From Actinomycetota bacterium (GTDB taxonomy: Bacteria > Planctomycetota > Phycisphaerae > JAACET01), in NCBI GenBank assembly GCA_011682385.1, contig JAACET010000039.1, forward strand, positions 1-36,758: a stretch of DNA of 36,758 bases, in the 5' to 3' direction. Positions 1 through 9,879 of this stretch are shown piece after piece. The position numbers and the translations under genes are program-made. Within the stretch, counting starts at the first letter, position 1. The number at the start of each line of letters is the position of its first letter. Below the pieces are notes generated by a model. It made no database searches, had not been told where the DNA came from, and worked only from the letters and a program-made list of their open reading frames with translations.

Positions 1-1875
1 CGGGTCTGGCTGGAGTTTGCCCTGGCTACCCCGGTCGTGCTCTGGTGCGGCTGGCCTTTCTTTGTTCGTGGATATCGCTCGATCGTCAGCTTCAACCTCA
101 ACATGTTCACCTTGATTGGCGTCGGCGTCGGGGCCGCATGGGGTTACAGCGTGGTGGCTACACTGTTACCACAAGTTTTTCCCGCGTCGTTTCGGGCTGA
201 TGGCGGCACGGTTCGCGTGTACTTCGAAGCCGCCGGTGTGATCATAACCTTAGTCCTTTTGGGGCAGGTTCTGGAGTTGCGGGCTCGCCGACACACCAGC
301 GGGGCGATCAAGGCTCTGCTGGGACTTGCCCCCAAGATCGCCCACATCATTACCGACAACGGCCACGATCAAGATGTCCCGCTTGAAGAGGTGCAAATCG
401 GCGACCGGCTGCGGGTCCGTCCGGGCGAAAAGATTCCCGTGGACGGCAAAGTTCTGCAAGGCAGCAGTTACGTGGATGAATCGATGATCAGCGGAGAACC
501 CATTCCCGTTGAGAAGACACCGGGCGATAAAGTAATTGGGGCCACCGTCAATACCACGGGGGGTTTTGTCATGGAGGCCGAGCGAATCGGCAGCGATACG
601 GTGCTGGCTCAGATTGTGCAGATGGTCAGTGAAGCCCAGCGAAGTCGGGCTCCGATCCAACGCGTTACCGATCTGGTCGCTTCTTACTTCGTGCCTGCGG
701 TGATTCTTGTGTCCGTGGTGACTTTTATTGTCTGGTCGATCTTTGGTCCCGAACCGGCCTTGGCTTATGCCCTGGTAAACGCTGTGGCGGTGCTTATTAT
801 TGCCTGCCCCTGCGCCCTGGGATTGGCTACACCCATGTCTGTTATGGTCGGCGTGGGGCGCGGTGCTCAAGCGGGGGTGCTGATCAAGAACGCCGAAGCC
901 CTGGAAATCATGGAGAAAATTGACACCTTGATCGTGGATAAGACCGGAACGCTCACAGAGGGCAGGCCCCGCCTGGTTTCCGTGAGTCCCACCGATGATT
1001 GGACTGAAAAAGATTTGATCCATTATGCGGCCAGCGTCGAACGCAACAGCGAACACCCACTTGCCGCAGCGATTGTGGCCGGGGCTAAGGAGCGTAACAT
1101 TGACTTGGCCGAGGTGGCGGAATTCGAGTCGATCACCGGCAAAGGCGTCATTGGCCGGATAAAGGATCGCCGTATTGCTTTGGGCAATCGCCGACTCATG
1201 GATGATCTCGGCGTGGACTGCCATGCGGTTGATAAGCGAGCGGAGGATTTGGCTCACGGTGGTACAAGTGTCATGTTTGTCGCTGTGAACAGCCGAATAG
1301 CCGGGCTGCTGGGCGTAGCCGACCCCATCAAGGAATCGACGGCTGAAGCCGTGGAGCTACTACGCCAGGATGGTGTGGAAATCGTGATATTGACCGGTGA
1401 CAACCGCATTACAGCCCAGGCTGTTGCTGAAAAGCTGGGCTTGGATCGCGTTGAGGCCGAGGTACTCCCGGATCAGAAAGCGGATATAGTAAAGCGCTTC
1501 CAGCAGGAAGGGCGGCAAGTAGCCATGGCCGGCGACGGCATTAACGATGCCCCAGCCTTGGCCCAGGCCCAGGTGGGTATCGCTATGGGTACGGGTACTG
1601 ATGTTGCTATGGAAAGCGCCGCTATCACCCTGCTCAGCGGAGATCTTCGGGGTATTGCCAAGGCTCGGCGAATGAGCCGGGCAACCATGCGGAACATTCG
1701 TCAAAACCTGTTCTTCGCTTTTTTCTACAATTCGTTGGGTGTGCCGATTGCCGCCGGTCTGCTCTATCCGTTTTTTGGAATCCTGCTGAGCCCGATGTTG
1801 GCTGCGGCAGCCATGACCTTTAGTTCTCTTTCCGTGGTCAGCAATGCCTTGCGTTTGAGGAGAGTGCAGCTTTGA
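1..1875 (+). CDS. copA: Cu+-exporting P1B-type ATPase, 5' end outside window
   Basis: ATP-driven export of Cu+ (possibly Ag+) across the inner membrane. The frame is open from base 1, so the gene is cut by the window edge and the track start at 37 (GTG) is internal. Visible motifs in order: actuator-domain SGEP (near residue 163), the transmembrane metal site ACPCALG (near 268), phosphorylation site DKTGT (near 313), nucleotide-binding SEHPLA, and hinge GDGINDAP (near 511). The last two helices carry FFYNSLG and MTFSS, matching the YN and MxxSS signatures of Cu+ P1B-1 pumps. The N-terminal metal-binding domains and first helices are missing from view. The gene converges on cusA with 7 bp between stops, so two copper export routes sit together: this pump to the periplasm and CusBA onward. 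Copper over other soft metals is inferred from these motifs. Confidence 0.93.
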   Translation, partial: RVWLEFALATPVVLWCGWPFFVRGYRSIVSFNLNMFTLIGVGVGAAWGYSVVATLLPQVFPASFRADGGTVRVYFEAAGVIITLVLLGQVLELRARRHTSGAIKALLGLAPKIAHIITDNGHDQDVPLEEVQIGDRLRVRPGEKIPVDGKVLQGSSYVDESMISGEPIPVEKTPGDKVIGATVNTTGGFVMEAERIGSDTVLAQIVQMVSEAQRSRAPIQRVTDLVASYFVPAVILVSVVTFIVWSIFGPEPALAYALVNAVAVLIIACPCALGLATPMSVMVGVGRGAQAGVLIKNAEALEIMEKIDTLIVDKTGTLTEGRPRLVSVSPTDDWTEKDLIHYAASVERNSEHPLAAAIVAGAKERNIDLAEVAEFESITGKGVIGRIKDRRIALGNRRLMDDLGVDCHAVDKRAEDLAHGGTSVMFVAVNSRIAGLLGVADPIKESTAEAVELLRQDGVEIVILTGDNRITAQAVAEKLGLDRVEAEVLPDQKADIVKRFQQEGRQVAMAGDGINDAPALAQAQVGIAMGTGTDVAMESAAITLLSGDLRGIAKARRMSRATMRNIRQNLFFAFFYNSLGVPIAAGLLYPFFGILLSPMLAAAAMTFSSLSVVSNALRLRRVQL

Positions 1876-1882
1876 CGCTAAA

Positions 1883-4096
1883 TCAATCAGCCTTTGTACT
1901 GTCGCTCGATGCCAGGAGCTCATCTCGCATACCCGTGTTCAATTTAAACTCTTTGATTGCACAGTAGAGTAACGGGACCACGAAGATGCTTACGAGTACG
2001 ACCAGCATTCCTCCAAAAGAGGGAATGGCCATGGGCACCATCACATCACTACCGCGGCCAACGGAGGTGAGAATCGGAATCAGGGCCAGGATGGTTGTGG
2101 CTGAGGTCATCAGGCAGGGCCTTACCCGCCGCTGAGCAGCCACTATCGTGGCCTCTCGAATCTGCCCAATGGAGGCCGGTTTGGTCTCCCTGAAGACCTG
2201 GTTCAGATAGGTGGATTGAATGACGCCATTGTCGGAGGCGATTCCAAAAAGGGCCAAGAAGCCCACCCAGACAGCTACACTCATATTGATGGTGTGAACC
2301 TGGAACAAATCGCGCATGCTGGTTCCGAAGACACTGAAATCCAGGAACCAAGGCTGGTCGTACAACCAGATCAATATGAATCCGCCGGCCCAGGCCACAA
2401 AGATGCCGGAAAAAACCAGCAGCGTGGTCGGCACCGACTTGAACTGGAAGTAGAGAATCATGAAGATGGCAAACATGGCCAGGGGCAAGACAATCGAGAG
2501 GGTTTTCTGAGCCCGGATCTGGTTCTCGTAGCTTCCGGCAAAGGTGTAACTGATCCCAGAGGGCAGCACCAACTCGCCACTGTTGATCTTGGTTTGCAGG
2601 TAGCGCTGGCAATCTTCGACTACGTCCACTTCGGCGTTGCCCGGCTTCATGTCGAACAGTACATATCCGGTCAAAAACGTGTCCTCGCTCTTGATGACCT
2701 GGGGTCCTCTGAGATAGCGAATCTCGGCCAGCTCGGCAATGGGGACCTGTACACCTGCCTTGCCGGGAATGAGTATTTTTACCATGGTCTCAATCTGATC
2801 CCGCAGTTCCCGTTGGTATCGCACACGGACAGGAAATCTCTCACGGCCCTCCACTGTAGTTGTAATCTTTTTGCCGCCGATGGCGACTTCGATGATATCC
2901 TGAAAGTCGCGGATTTTCACTCCATAGCGGTTGAGAGCCTTACGGTTGGGGACAATTTCCAGGTAAGGCTTGCCCACAATGCGGTCGGCGATGACCGCCG
3001 CCGGTTCTACGCTGGGGACTTCTTTTAGAAATCGCTCAATTTGCAGCCCTACTTTCTCAATGCTTTCCAGGTTTGGGCCCTTAATTTTGACTCCCATAGG
3101 TGCGCGCATGCCGCTTTGCAGCATGACAATCCGGGCGGCGATGGGCTGAAGTTTTGGGGCTGAGGTCGTTCCGGGAATTTCCGAAGCCTTGACGATTTCT
3201 TCCCAGATATCGTCTGGGCTTTTGATATAGTCTCGCCATTGGCGGAACGGTCGGCCCTTGGGGTCAGGAATGAGTTCAGCGTTTTTATCGAGGGCGAAAC
3301 GTTCCTGACTCTCGTCGTAGCGGAACTTGATTCGTCTGCCCTTCTTATCTGTCTTGTATTCCGGCTTATAGTTGATGACTGTTTCGATCATGGAAATCGG
3401 GGCCGGGTCCAAGGGACTGTCCACTCGCCCGATCTTGCCGACCACCGATTCGATCTCCGGAATGCTGTTCAGAGCCATATCCTGCTTACTCAAAACGTCT
3501 ATGGCCTCCCCGATGGAAGCATGGACCATGGTAGTGGGCATAAAGAGAAAGGAACCCTCATCGAGTGGGGGCATGAATTCCTTACCGAAGCCGGGGAACT
3601 TTTTTGTGCCTTGGACCCAGAAGGTAGTCGAACGCGTCTTTTCTTCAGGGATGCCCAACTTTTCTGCGGCAGCAGGAACCCAGCCCAGAGTGCTGGAAAA
3701 TCCCATCCAAGCAGTGAAGCCAAAGAATAGGATTAACGTGACGAACGATAGAAAGATCACCTTGTGTGCCAAGGCCCAGCGCAGGGAGGCGGGATATATC
3801 AGCATGAATAGCTGGAAAAATCCCAGCAGTCCGCCCACGAGCACAGCCACAAAAATGAAGTTAATAAAGAGCCCCAGCTCAGGCCCCAGCGGTTCCCAGT
3901 ATTGGCTCAGCAACAAGGTGATGAGTATCACCACTGCGCCATTGGCAATCCAGGGAACGAATTTCCCCACAGCTTTAGGGATTCGGTTTTGAAAGATGTT
4001 GTAAAGGGCGAACAGGCTAAGAGCTATGCCGGCCAGAGTGATCAGGATCGATCCTTTCCAGAAGCCATAGCCGGTCAGAGCCACGCCGGCAAGCAC
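1883..4096 (-). pseudogene. cusA: CusA-type heavy-metal RND pump, C-terminal part (after second frameshift)
   Basis: C-terminal part of the HME-RND proton-driven pump that drives Cu+/Ag+ out through a CusCBA tripartite complex. It begins in the frame GTG-CTT-GCC inside a transmembrane helix, so it is not a natural start. It holds the second periplasmic porter region (FLFMPTTMVHASIGEA, GMRAPMGVKIKGPNLE, VPNRKALNRYGVKI) and the last membrane bundle (TLLVFSGIFVAWAGG, SATTILALIPILTS). An insertion of charged residues (roughly YKPEYKTDKKGRR to IWEEIVKAS) makes the rebuilt protein about 1330 residues, longer than E. coli CusA (about 1047) but like long CusA forms known in other phyla. The upstream portion lies in two other frames. 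Either the gene is decayed or two single-base errors exist in the assembly. Confidence 0.85.
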
Positions 4097-4097
4097 C

Positions 4098-5895
4098 GAC
4101 GATTGCGAAAAGTATTACTCGCAATTTTTTGGCCGTTACTTTTGAGGACAGCAGAAGCATAGCCCCGGGGGGCAGAACCGTCAGGGCTATGACGATCGAG
4201 GCGATCAGGGCGAAGGTCTTGGTGAAGGCCAGCGGTCTGAAAAGCTTCCCTTCGGCACCGATCATGGTGAAAACCGGAAGAAAGCCCACGATGGTGGTGG
4301 CCACCGCGGTAAGCACGGCACTGCCTACTTCGCTGGAGGCCCGGTGCACGACCTCCAACTTGGGGGCCTCGGGCGGGGCCTGTTCCAGATGGCGAAGAAT
4401 GTTCTCGCTGACCACGATACCCATGTCCACGATGGTGCCGATGGCTATGGCGATGCCCGAAAGGGCCACGATATTGGCGTCCACTCCGAAAGTCTTCATA
4501 GCAATGCAACAGCACAGCCAGGGGAAGCATACTTCCGATCAGCAGGCTGCTGCGCAAGTGCATCATCATCACGATAACCACGATCAAGGTGATCAGGATT
4601 TCCTGACTGAGGGCATCATCAAGTGTGCCCAGGGTTTCGTAGATCAATCCCGTACGGTCGTAGAATGGTACGACCGTAACCTGACTTGTATTGACCCAGC
4701 TTGGCCAGTCGGACCTCGGCGTGGCCCGGAGATATTTTATCCAGCCGTCCTGGTTGATTTCGTCACTGGCTTCAAGATAGGCCTCAAAACCGTGTTCTTG
4801 AGCGAAACGGCTGATCTGCTCGATGGATACCTTGGAATTATCGAAAACGGCTTTGGTCCGCAAACCGGCTGAGAGTTCCGCGATTTTGTTTTTTACATTC
4901 TTGATAGTGGCCAAGGGATTCTCGCCATATCGGGCCACGACAACTCCACCGACAGCCTCGGCTCCGCCTTTATCCAATGCTCCGCGGCGCAGGGCTGGTC
5001 CCAGGGTAACCGTGGCTACCTCCTTGATGCTGATAGGAACGTTTTGGGCCACCTTAATAACGCTCTCTTCGATGTCTTCCACCCGCTTGATGAATCCGAT
5101 ACCCCGGATGAAATACTCCACGCGGTTTAGCTCGATACTCCTGGCCCCGACATCTATATTGGATCGTTTTACCGCTGCATAGATTTCCGGCAGCGTTACC
5201 TGGTAAGCCCGCATGGCATCGGGGTCGACGTCGATTTGGTACTCACGGACGAAGCCGCCAATTCCGGCGACCTCGCTGACTCCATCTGCGGAAAGCAGGC
5301 CATAGCGGACATACCAGTCCTGGATAGTGCGGAGTTCCTCAAGGTCCCAGCCCCCAATGGGCTTACCCTTAGGGTCGCGGCCTTCCAGCGTGTACCAATA
5401 TATCTGTCCCAGAGCTGTGGCGTCAGGTCCCAGGGCTGGCCGTACGCCCATCGGCAGTGTACCCGCCGGCAGGGAGTTAAGCTTTTCCAGCACCCGGGTA
5501 CGCGACCAATAGAAGTCCACCTTTTCCTTGAAAATGATGTAGATACTGGAGAAGCCAAAAAAAGAATAACTCCGAATTGTTTTCACGCCGGGAACGCCCA
5601 GCAGCGAAACAGTCAAAGGATAACCAATCTGATCTTCCACGTCCTGAGGAGATCGGCCCATCCACTCGGTAAAAACGATTTGCTGGTTTTCGCCGATGTC
5701 CGGAATAGCGTCCGTGGGGATGGGGCTTCGCTCAATGCCGGCGATGTTCCAATCGAAAGGGGCAACGTAAATTCCCCATGCCACCACAAAGAGCACAAAC
5801 AATCCCACTACGAGCTTGTTGGTCAGGCAAAACCACATTAGCCTTCCAATGAAGGACTTCTGTTCAGGCGTGGTCTCATTGTAGTTTTCACTCAT
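4098..5895 (-). pseudogene. cusA: CusA-type heavy-metal RND pump, N-terminal part, split by a frameshift at about 4506
   Basis: N-terminal half of the same pump. The ATG at 5895 (MSENYNETTPEQ) is chosen because it overlaps the cusB stop (ATGAGTGA); the longer track ORF starting at 6003 lies inside cusB. The first frame covers helix 1 and the porter domain (IPTDAIPDIGENQQ, EWMGRSPQDVEDQIGYPL) and runs in correct sequence to PLAVLL near base 4507. Homology then continues one frame over, from IAMKTFGVDANIVALSG through GTIVDMGIVVSENI, which includes the TM4 acidic residue used in proton relay, to LFAIV near 4098. There the frame moves again into the C-terminal part. Both moves are +1 in the reading direction, so they do not cancel. 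Pump function is certain at family level; whether an intact product is made is not. Confidence 0.85.
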
Positions 5896-7816
5896 GTACT
5901 TGGTCTCCTGTGGGCGTGCCTGTCTGCCGAGAAATCCCCTTGAGGGCACTACCGAACTTCGACCGCAGATAATTGATATTTTCCGCCAACGAGTCCGCTG
6001 CACGCTGAAATTCGGAAGGGGTCTTTACCGTTTGGCCTTCTATGGCATCGTTGCCCAGGCGCATGGAGGCTTCCTTCCAAAGCATACGTGGGTGCCCCTT
6101 CAGCAGATTGATATCCACAGCCTGGACCGCTTGGCCCAATCCGACAAAGCTGGCTCTAATCTCGCTGAGGTCCTCGTTTTTGACCGCCTTGTTCACATTG
6201 AGAGCCGCTGTGAGTACGGTCCTAAGCTGCTGCTGGAACTGGGCCGGCAGCTGCATGGCGGGCTTCGCGGTGGCGTCACCTTTGGCAGGCTTCTTCATCT
6301 TCATCCCGCCGTGGCCGCCGGCAGCTCCCCCGCCTTCCGGGGTCATCATGCTGGGCTTAGCTTCAATCTGCAGGGCGCTGTCAATCTTGAAGTTTCCTTT
6401 GGTGACGACCCGCTCTCCGGCTTTGAGCCCCCCGCGGACCAGATAGTAGTTGCCCGCCCGGGGCCCGAGGACAATTTCCCGGCCTTCATAAGAAGGTTTG
6501 TCCTTTTCCGGAAGTTCCACATAAACGATCGCCCTGGTGCCGGTGACCATCGCGGCGGAAACGGGAATGACCAGGGGCTTATCCACCTCAGCGGGATCTA
6601 CACTGACATAGCCGAGTGTTTCGATTGGTACCAGAGGCATCTCGCAAATATCGCAGTTGCCGGCTGAGTCTTCGATAATCGACGGGTGCATGGGGCAGGT
6701 CCATTTACCTGCCAGGTCAGGCTCCATCACTCGCCCGCCAGCGGCAATCTGGGCTCGTACTATGGCCTTGACGAACATCTGGGGTTTGAGCTTGCCTTGA
6801 GGGTTGGGAACGTTTACGCGTATTTTAACCGTTCGGGTCAGGGGGTTCAAAATTGGATCGATGAAGGAGATGGTCCCCATGAATATCTCACCCGGATACG
6901 AGACAGTGGTAAACTCGACCTTTTGGCCGGGTCGTAGCCACATCAGGTCGGATTCATAGGCGTCAAGCTTTATCCAGACCTTAGACAGGTCAGCCAAGGT
7001 ATAAATACGTGTGCCCGTATTGACGTACATACCTTCCTGAGCGTTCTTGTGAATGACCGTCCCGGCCACAGGGGCGTATATGGTCATGTGGTCAGAGACC
7101 TCTCCCCGCTCCTCGATCTGGGTGATCTGCTGTGAGGTCAAGCCCCACAAACGCAGTTTGCCCCGCGCAGCCTCTACCGTAGCATGGGCAGTTTCTCTAA
7201 TTATCTTTATGTCGCTATCTTCGAGATCCTTGAGCGCCTGGTGGGCTTGGAGCAGTTCCTCCTGGGCGCTGAGCAGTTCCGGACTATACAGGGAAACCAT
7301 ATGATCGCCCTTGTTCACCTCAACGCCTGTATAGTCCACGAAGAGTTTGTCCAAGCGCCCGGGGATCCAGGCGGTTATGTAGGCCAGGCGGGTTTCGTCA
7401 TAATCCACCTTGCCCACCATGCGGATCTCTGCGGTTACAAATTTACGTTCAACCACCGCTGTTTCGATATCCATCAGGACCTTGGCCTCTTGGCTGATCG
7501 TGAACTCGCGCAGACCCGACATTTTGTCCCCGCCGGTCGTGCGAGCTGGTATGAGTTTCATGCGGCACTTTGGGCACAGACCCGGCCTGGAAAGGCGTAC
7601 TTCCGGGTGCATCGAGCAAGTCCACATGGTGGTTGGTTCTTCGGCTTGGTCTTCTGAGGATTTGGCGGCTGAGACTGGAGCGCCGCCCGAATCGGGTGCC
7701 GGACCTGAAAAAACCAGATACCCGATTCCAATACCGACCAACACTGCAATCAACAATCCCGCGTGCCTGCCTATCCAACGGACCGTAGCCCAAATCCGAA
7801 CTAATATTTTATTCAT
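5888..7816 (-). CDS. cusB: CusB-type periplasmic adaptor with two heavy-metal-binding domains
   Basis: Membrane fusion protein that links the CusA pump to an outer-membrane channel and hands over Cu+/Ag+. It has an N-terminal membrane anchor (residues 17-37). A first heavy-metal-binding module, WTCSMHPEVRLSRPGLCPKC, lies near residue 62, followed by barrel-sandwich and hairpin regions (APVAGTVIHKNAQEGMYVN). A second module, WTCPMHPSIIEDSAGNCDIC, lies near 370. A His/Met/Gly-rich linker leads to a helical C-terminal domain (about 515-640) resembling the DUF3347 domain fused to some adaptors. Start ATG has a good SD (AAAGGAA). It is first in a cusBA operon and overlaps cusA by 8 bases. No outer-membrane channel gene (cusC type) is in view. 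Confidence 0.88.
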   Translation of the reverse strand: MNKILVRIWATVRWIGRHAGLLIAVLVGIGIGYLVFSGPAPDSGGAPVSAAKSSEDQAEEPTTMWTCSMHPEVRLSRPGLCPKCRMKLIPARTTGGDKMSGLREFTISQEAKVLMDIETAVVERKFVTAEIRMVGKVDYDETRLAYITAWIPGRLDKLFVDYTGVEVNKGDHMVSLYSPELLSAQEELLQAHQALKDLEDSDIKIIRETAHATVEAARGKLRLWGLTSQQITQIEERGEVSDHMTIYAPVAGTVIHKNAQEGMYVNTGTRIYTLADLSKVWIKLDAYESDLMWLRPGQKVEFTTVSYPGEIFMGTISFIDPILNPLTRTVKIRVNVPNPQGKLKPQMFVKAIVRAQIAAGGRVMEPDLAGKWTCPMHPSIIEDSAGNCDICEMPLVPIETLGYVSVDPAEVDKPLVIPVSAAMVTGTRAIVYVELPEKDKPSYEGREIVLGPRAGNYYLVRGGLKAGERVVTKGNFKIDSALQIEAKPSMMTPEGGGAAGGHGGMKMKKPAKGDATAKPAMQLPAQFQQQLRTVLTAALNVNKAVKNEDLSEIRASFVGLGQAVQAVDINLLKGHPRMLWKEASMRLGNDAIEGQTVKTPSEFQRAADSLAENINYLRSKFGSALKGISRQTGTPTGDQVHE

Positions 7817-8181
7817 GATCTGATTCCTTTGTTTCTATTTTTTGTTTTTATCATGTCCGTTAGTTGGAGGTTCCGTAAAAATGAAAATGTTTTCCGATTG
7901 AACCAAGTCCTCCGCATTTTCCGTTCGGCTGCGCAGGACCACCCTCTAAACGTTTGGTTCCTTCGATATCTCCCTTAATAGGGTAGTCGTTGTGCCCCCT
8001 GATCGTCAAGGGTAACAAACGGGGAGTTGTCCGTCTCTAGGCAGGGATTGATCGAAACCAGCATAGGGGAGGCACGATTGTCAAATCAATCTCGGTAAAT
8101 GCCTTTTTTGCCGAGCCGATTGGCTGGCGGTGCGGCGAGCTGATGTGTGGGTCGTAGATAAGCCCCTTGGGGCTTCTGGTA
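7817..8181. other. intergenic stretch between cusB and the SDR gene, no gene seen
   Basis: This 365-bp gap should hold the cusBA promoter and the end of the SDR transcript. I see no convincing coding frame, no clear -35/-10 pair and no copper-regulator palindrome. A short hairpin (CCCTTAATAGGG) near 7975 and the hairpin next to the SDR stop are the only structures noticed. Confidence 0.5.
8160..8175 (-). terminator. possible weak terminator hairpin after the SDR gene
   Basis: AAGCCCC and GGGGCTT form a perfect 6-7 bp GC-rich stem just past the SDR stop codon. No U-run follows on the minus strand, so intrinsic termination is uncertain. Confidence 0.3.
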
Positions 8182-8967
8182 TTAATGGGCGGTGAACCCG
8201 GCGTCGACCGGTAGATTAATGCCCGTTACGTAAGCGCTGGCGTCACTGGCTAAGAAAACAATGGCCCCCTTTATGTCATCGGGGTTGGCCATTCGGCCCA
8301 AAAAGGTGTTCTTACCATAGCGACTCAAGAAGGGCTCGCTCTGATCGGACATTAAGCCACCAGGCGAGATAGTGTTGACCCGAATATTGTGTTTGCCCAG
8401 TTCAGCAGCCAAAAAGCGGGTCAGGTTGATCATCCCGGCTTTGTGGAAGTAGTAATCGGGGGGTTGATCCAGCCAGGCTGGTCCCATGCCCTCATATTGG
8501 GAGAAGCTCGGGCCGACCATGCCGTAGATCGAAGAAATATTGATAATACTGCCCTTGTTCTGCTTGATCATGTCTTCGGCAAACAGGCGTGTCAAGTGGA
8601 ACATGCCCGTAGCATTGACTTCCAGCGATTCCCGCCATTGGTCCAGAGGACCACGATAGCCCTTCATGGGACGCAAGACGGCATTGTTGACCAGAATGTC
8701 CAGGGGACCAAAGCGCTCGGTGAGCTGTTCGTGCAATTTGTTGATCGACTCCTCGTCGCCCTGGTCCAAATAATAGCTGTGAGCGTCATAGCCGGCAGCT
8801 TTCAGACTGTCGACGACCTTCCGGCGTTTTTCCTCGCTGCGCGAAGCAATGATGGTTGTGGCCCCGGCTTCAGCAAGGCCCTGTGAGATACATGTGCCAT
8901 AACCTGCAGCCCCGCCGGTTACCAGGACCTTTCTGCCTTCCAAAGCAAATGTTTCCAGTACGGCCAT
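8182..8967 (-). CDS. short-chain dehydrogenase/reductase (SDR), classical type
   Basis: NAD(P)-dependent oxidoreductase, probably acting on a sugar acid or other hydroxy/keto compound; the substrate cannot be read from sequence. The 261 residues fit a classical SDR: cofactor-binding TGGAAGYG (about 17-24), NNAV, catalytic Ser in INISSIYG, and catalytic YxxxK in YYFHK near residue 176. A conserved C-terminal segment is VTGINLPVDAGFTAH. General layout recalls gluconate 5-dehydrogenase or KduD-like enzymes, but that is only a guess. The start ATG has a strong SD (AGGAG, 9 nt upstream). It is transcribed alone, divergently from fur, with a repeat element between them. Confidence 0.88.
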   Translation of the reverse strand: MAVLETFALEGRKVLVTGGAAGYGTCISQGLAEAGATTIIASRSEEKRRKVVDSLKAAGYDAHSYYLDQGDEESINKLHEQLTERFGPLDILVNNAVLRPMKGYRGPLDQWRESLEVNATGMFHLTRLFAEDMIKQNKGSIINISSIYGMVGPSFSQYEGMGPAWLDQPPDYYFHKAGMINLTRFLAAELGKHNIRVNTISPGGLMSDQSEPFLSRYGKNTFLGRMANPDDIKGAIVFLASDASAYVTGINLPVDAGFTAH

Positions 8968-9101
8968 GATCCTGCTCCTATTTGGTTCACCTAGCTGATA
9001 CGCATCGCTCTTTGCCCAAGTTCAATGCGGGGCAACGCGATTAAGGTGCTAAGCATAGTAGCCGGCGTCCGTTTTGGCAAGAGATTGTTGCCGATGGGGA
9101 C

Positions 9102-9261
9102 TATTGATGTTTGAGCAGTTAAATAAACTATGGGCCAACCGTTGTCATTCCCGCGAAAGCGGAAATCCAGGCCAATAACGTACAGACTAAGATGGATCCC
9201 CGCTTTCGCGGGGATGACACTTGGAGGACTCGCCGTTGAATTAGGCATTCAAACATCAATA
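9102..9261. repeat. nested palindromic element (outer 13-bp inverted repeat)
   Basis: TATTGATGTTTGA at 9102-9114 is perfectly complementary to TCAAACATCAATA at 9249-9261. The pair encloses the REP doublet at 9144-9220, giving a roughly 160-bp element with nested inverted repeats between the divergent SDR and fur genes. It looks like a small non-autonomous mobile element. Confidence 0.6.
9144..9220. repeat. REP-type inverted doublet
   Basis: Two copies of a common bacterial interspersed palindrome face each other: GTCATTCCCGCGAAAGCGG (from 9144) and CCCCGCTTTCGCGGGGATGAC (9198-9218). Each can form its own hairpin and the two can pair with each other. The peptide VIPAKAGIH in the overlapping ORF is the well-known translation of such repeats. 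Confidence 0.8.
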
Positions 9262-9310
9262 AATCGGCAGCCGGAAGAAGTTTAAGCAGCAAGAAAAAAA
9301 CTCTTAGGGC

Positions 9311-9339
9311 TTGACGGGGCGGGGTGGGGGAGATATACT
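9311..9339 (+). promoter_or_regulatory. sigma70-type promoter of the fur-feoB operon
   Basis: TTGACG (9311-9316), a 17-bp spacer and TATACT (9334-9339) nearly match the consensus. Transcription would start near 9346, leaving a leader of about 60 nt before the fur ATG. I saw no clear Fur box overlapping it. Confidence 0.8.
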
Positions 9340-9408
9340 GACAGGCGATTGAGTCTGTGTCTCAATCTCAATAGGCCGTGTTGGCAGCCTGGTAGGAATG
9401 ACCGGCAC

Positions 9409-9852
9409 ATGAACAAGCAAAGTGCGAACAAGCGACAAGTTTTCACCGCTTATCTAGCCAGGAGAGGATTGAGTAACACGCCTGAGCGTCAGGCGGTTCT
9501 GCAACAGATACTCGCCAGCGGGAGCCATTTTCAGGCTGACGAACTCTATCTGAAATTAGCCCGCGACAAGACCCGTCCGGTGAGCAGGGCTACGGTGTAT
9601 CGCACCCTGAGTCTGTTGACGGACTGTGGACTGATTCGCAAGGTGGCCTTCATAGATCGCCACAGTCACTACGAACACGTATTCGGACACGAACACCTGA
9701 TCTGCAGGAAGTGTAGACGAATCTTCGAATTCCAGGATCGCAGCCTCTCTGAAGCCCTCAACCAGGTATGCAAAGGAAAGGGTTTTCAACGGCTCTCGCA
9801 CAAGATCGAGGTGGTGGGATTGTGTGCCAGATGTTCATCGAAGAAAAAGTAG
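9409..9852 (+). CDS. fur: Fur-family metal-responsive repressor
   Basis: Dimeric winged-helix regulator that senses Fe(II) or a related metal. I prefer the ATG at 9409 (MNKQSANKRQ) over the track's TTG at 9349, which lies at the transcription start; the result is 147 residues, normal for Fur. The winged helix includes LSNTPERQAVLQQIL and the recognition segment VSRATVYRTLSLLTDCGLI. The hinge and dimerisation domain carry HSHYEHVFGHEHLICRKC, matching the Fur metal-binding stretch, plus a second CARC pair, giving two CxxC motifs for a structural zinc. It is first in an operon with feoB only 27 bp downstream, so control of ferrous iron uptake is a reasonable inference. Fur, Zur and PerR cannot be told apart with certainty. 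Confidence 0.88.
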   Translation: MNKQSANKRQVFTAYLARRGLSNTPERQAVLQQILASGSHFQADELYLKLARDKTRPVSRATVYRTLSLLTDCGLIRKVAFIDRHSHYEHVFGHEHLICRKCRRIFEFQDRSLSEALNQVCKGKGFQRLSHKIEVVGLCARCSSKKK

Positions 9853-9879
9853 ATCGAGGGTGCCAAGAGAAAGTTCGCC

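Noticed and set aside
250-1257. 335-aa ORF antisense to copA
   Set aside because: It lies wholly opposite a well-conserved P-type ATPase with all motifs, shows low-complexity His-rich sequence and has no family signal.
2216-3028. 270-aa ORF antisense to cusA
   Set aside because: Shadow frame; cusA homology on the other strand is clear even though that gene is frameshifted.
4097-4506. programmed frameshifting in cusA
   Set aside because: No slippery heptamer, stop-associated shift site or stimulatory structure was seen at either point, and two +1 shifts in a pump gene are not a known arrangement.
8991-9248. 85-aa minus-strand ORF (VIPAKAGIH...RFRGND)
   Set aside because: It is the translation of a REP inverted doublet; such peptides recur wherever this repeat falls, and there is no RBS or domain.
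9260-9408. Fur box or riboswitch ahead of fur
   Set aside because: No GATAAT-type palindrome or recognisable aptamer in the short leader.
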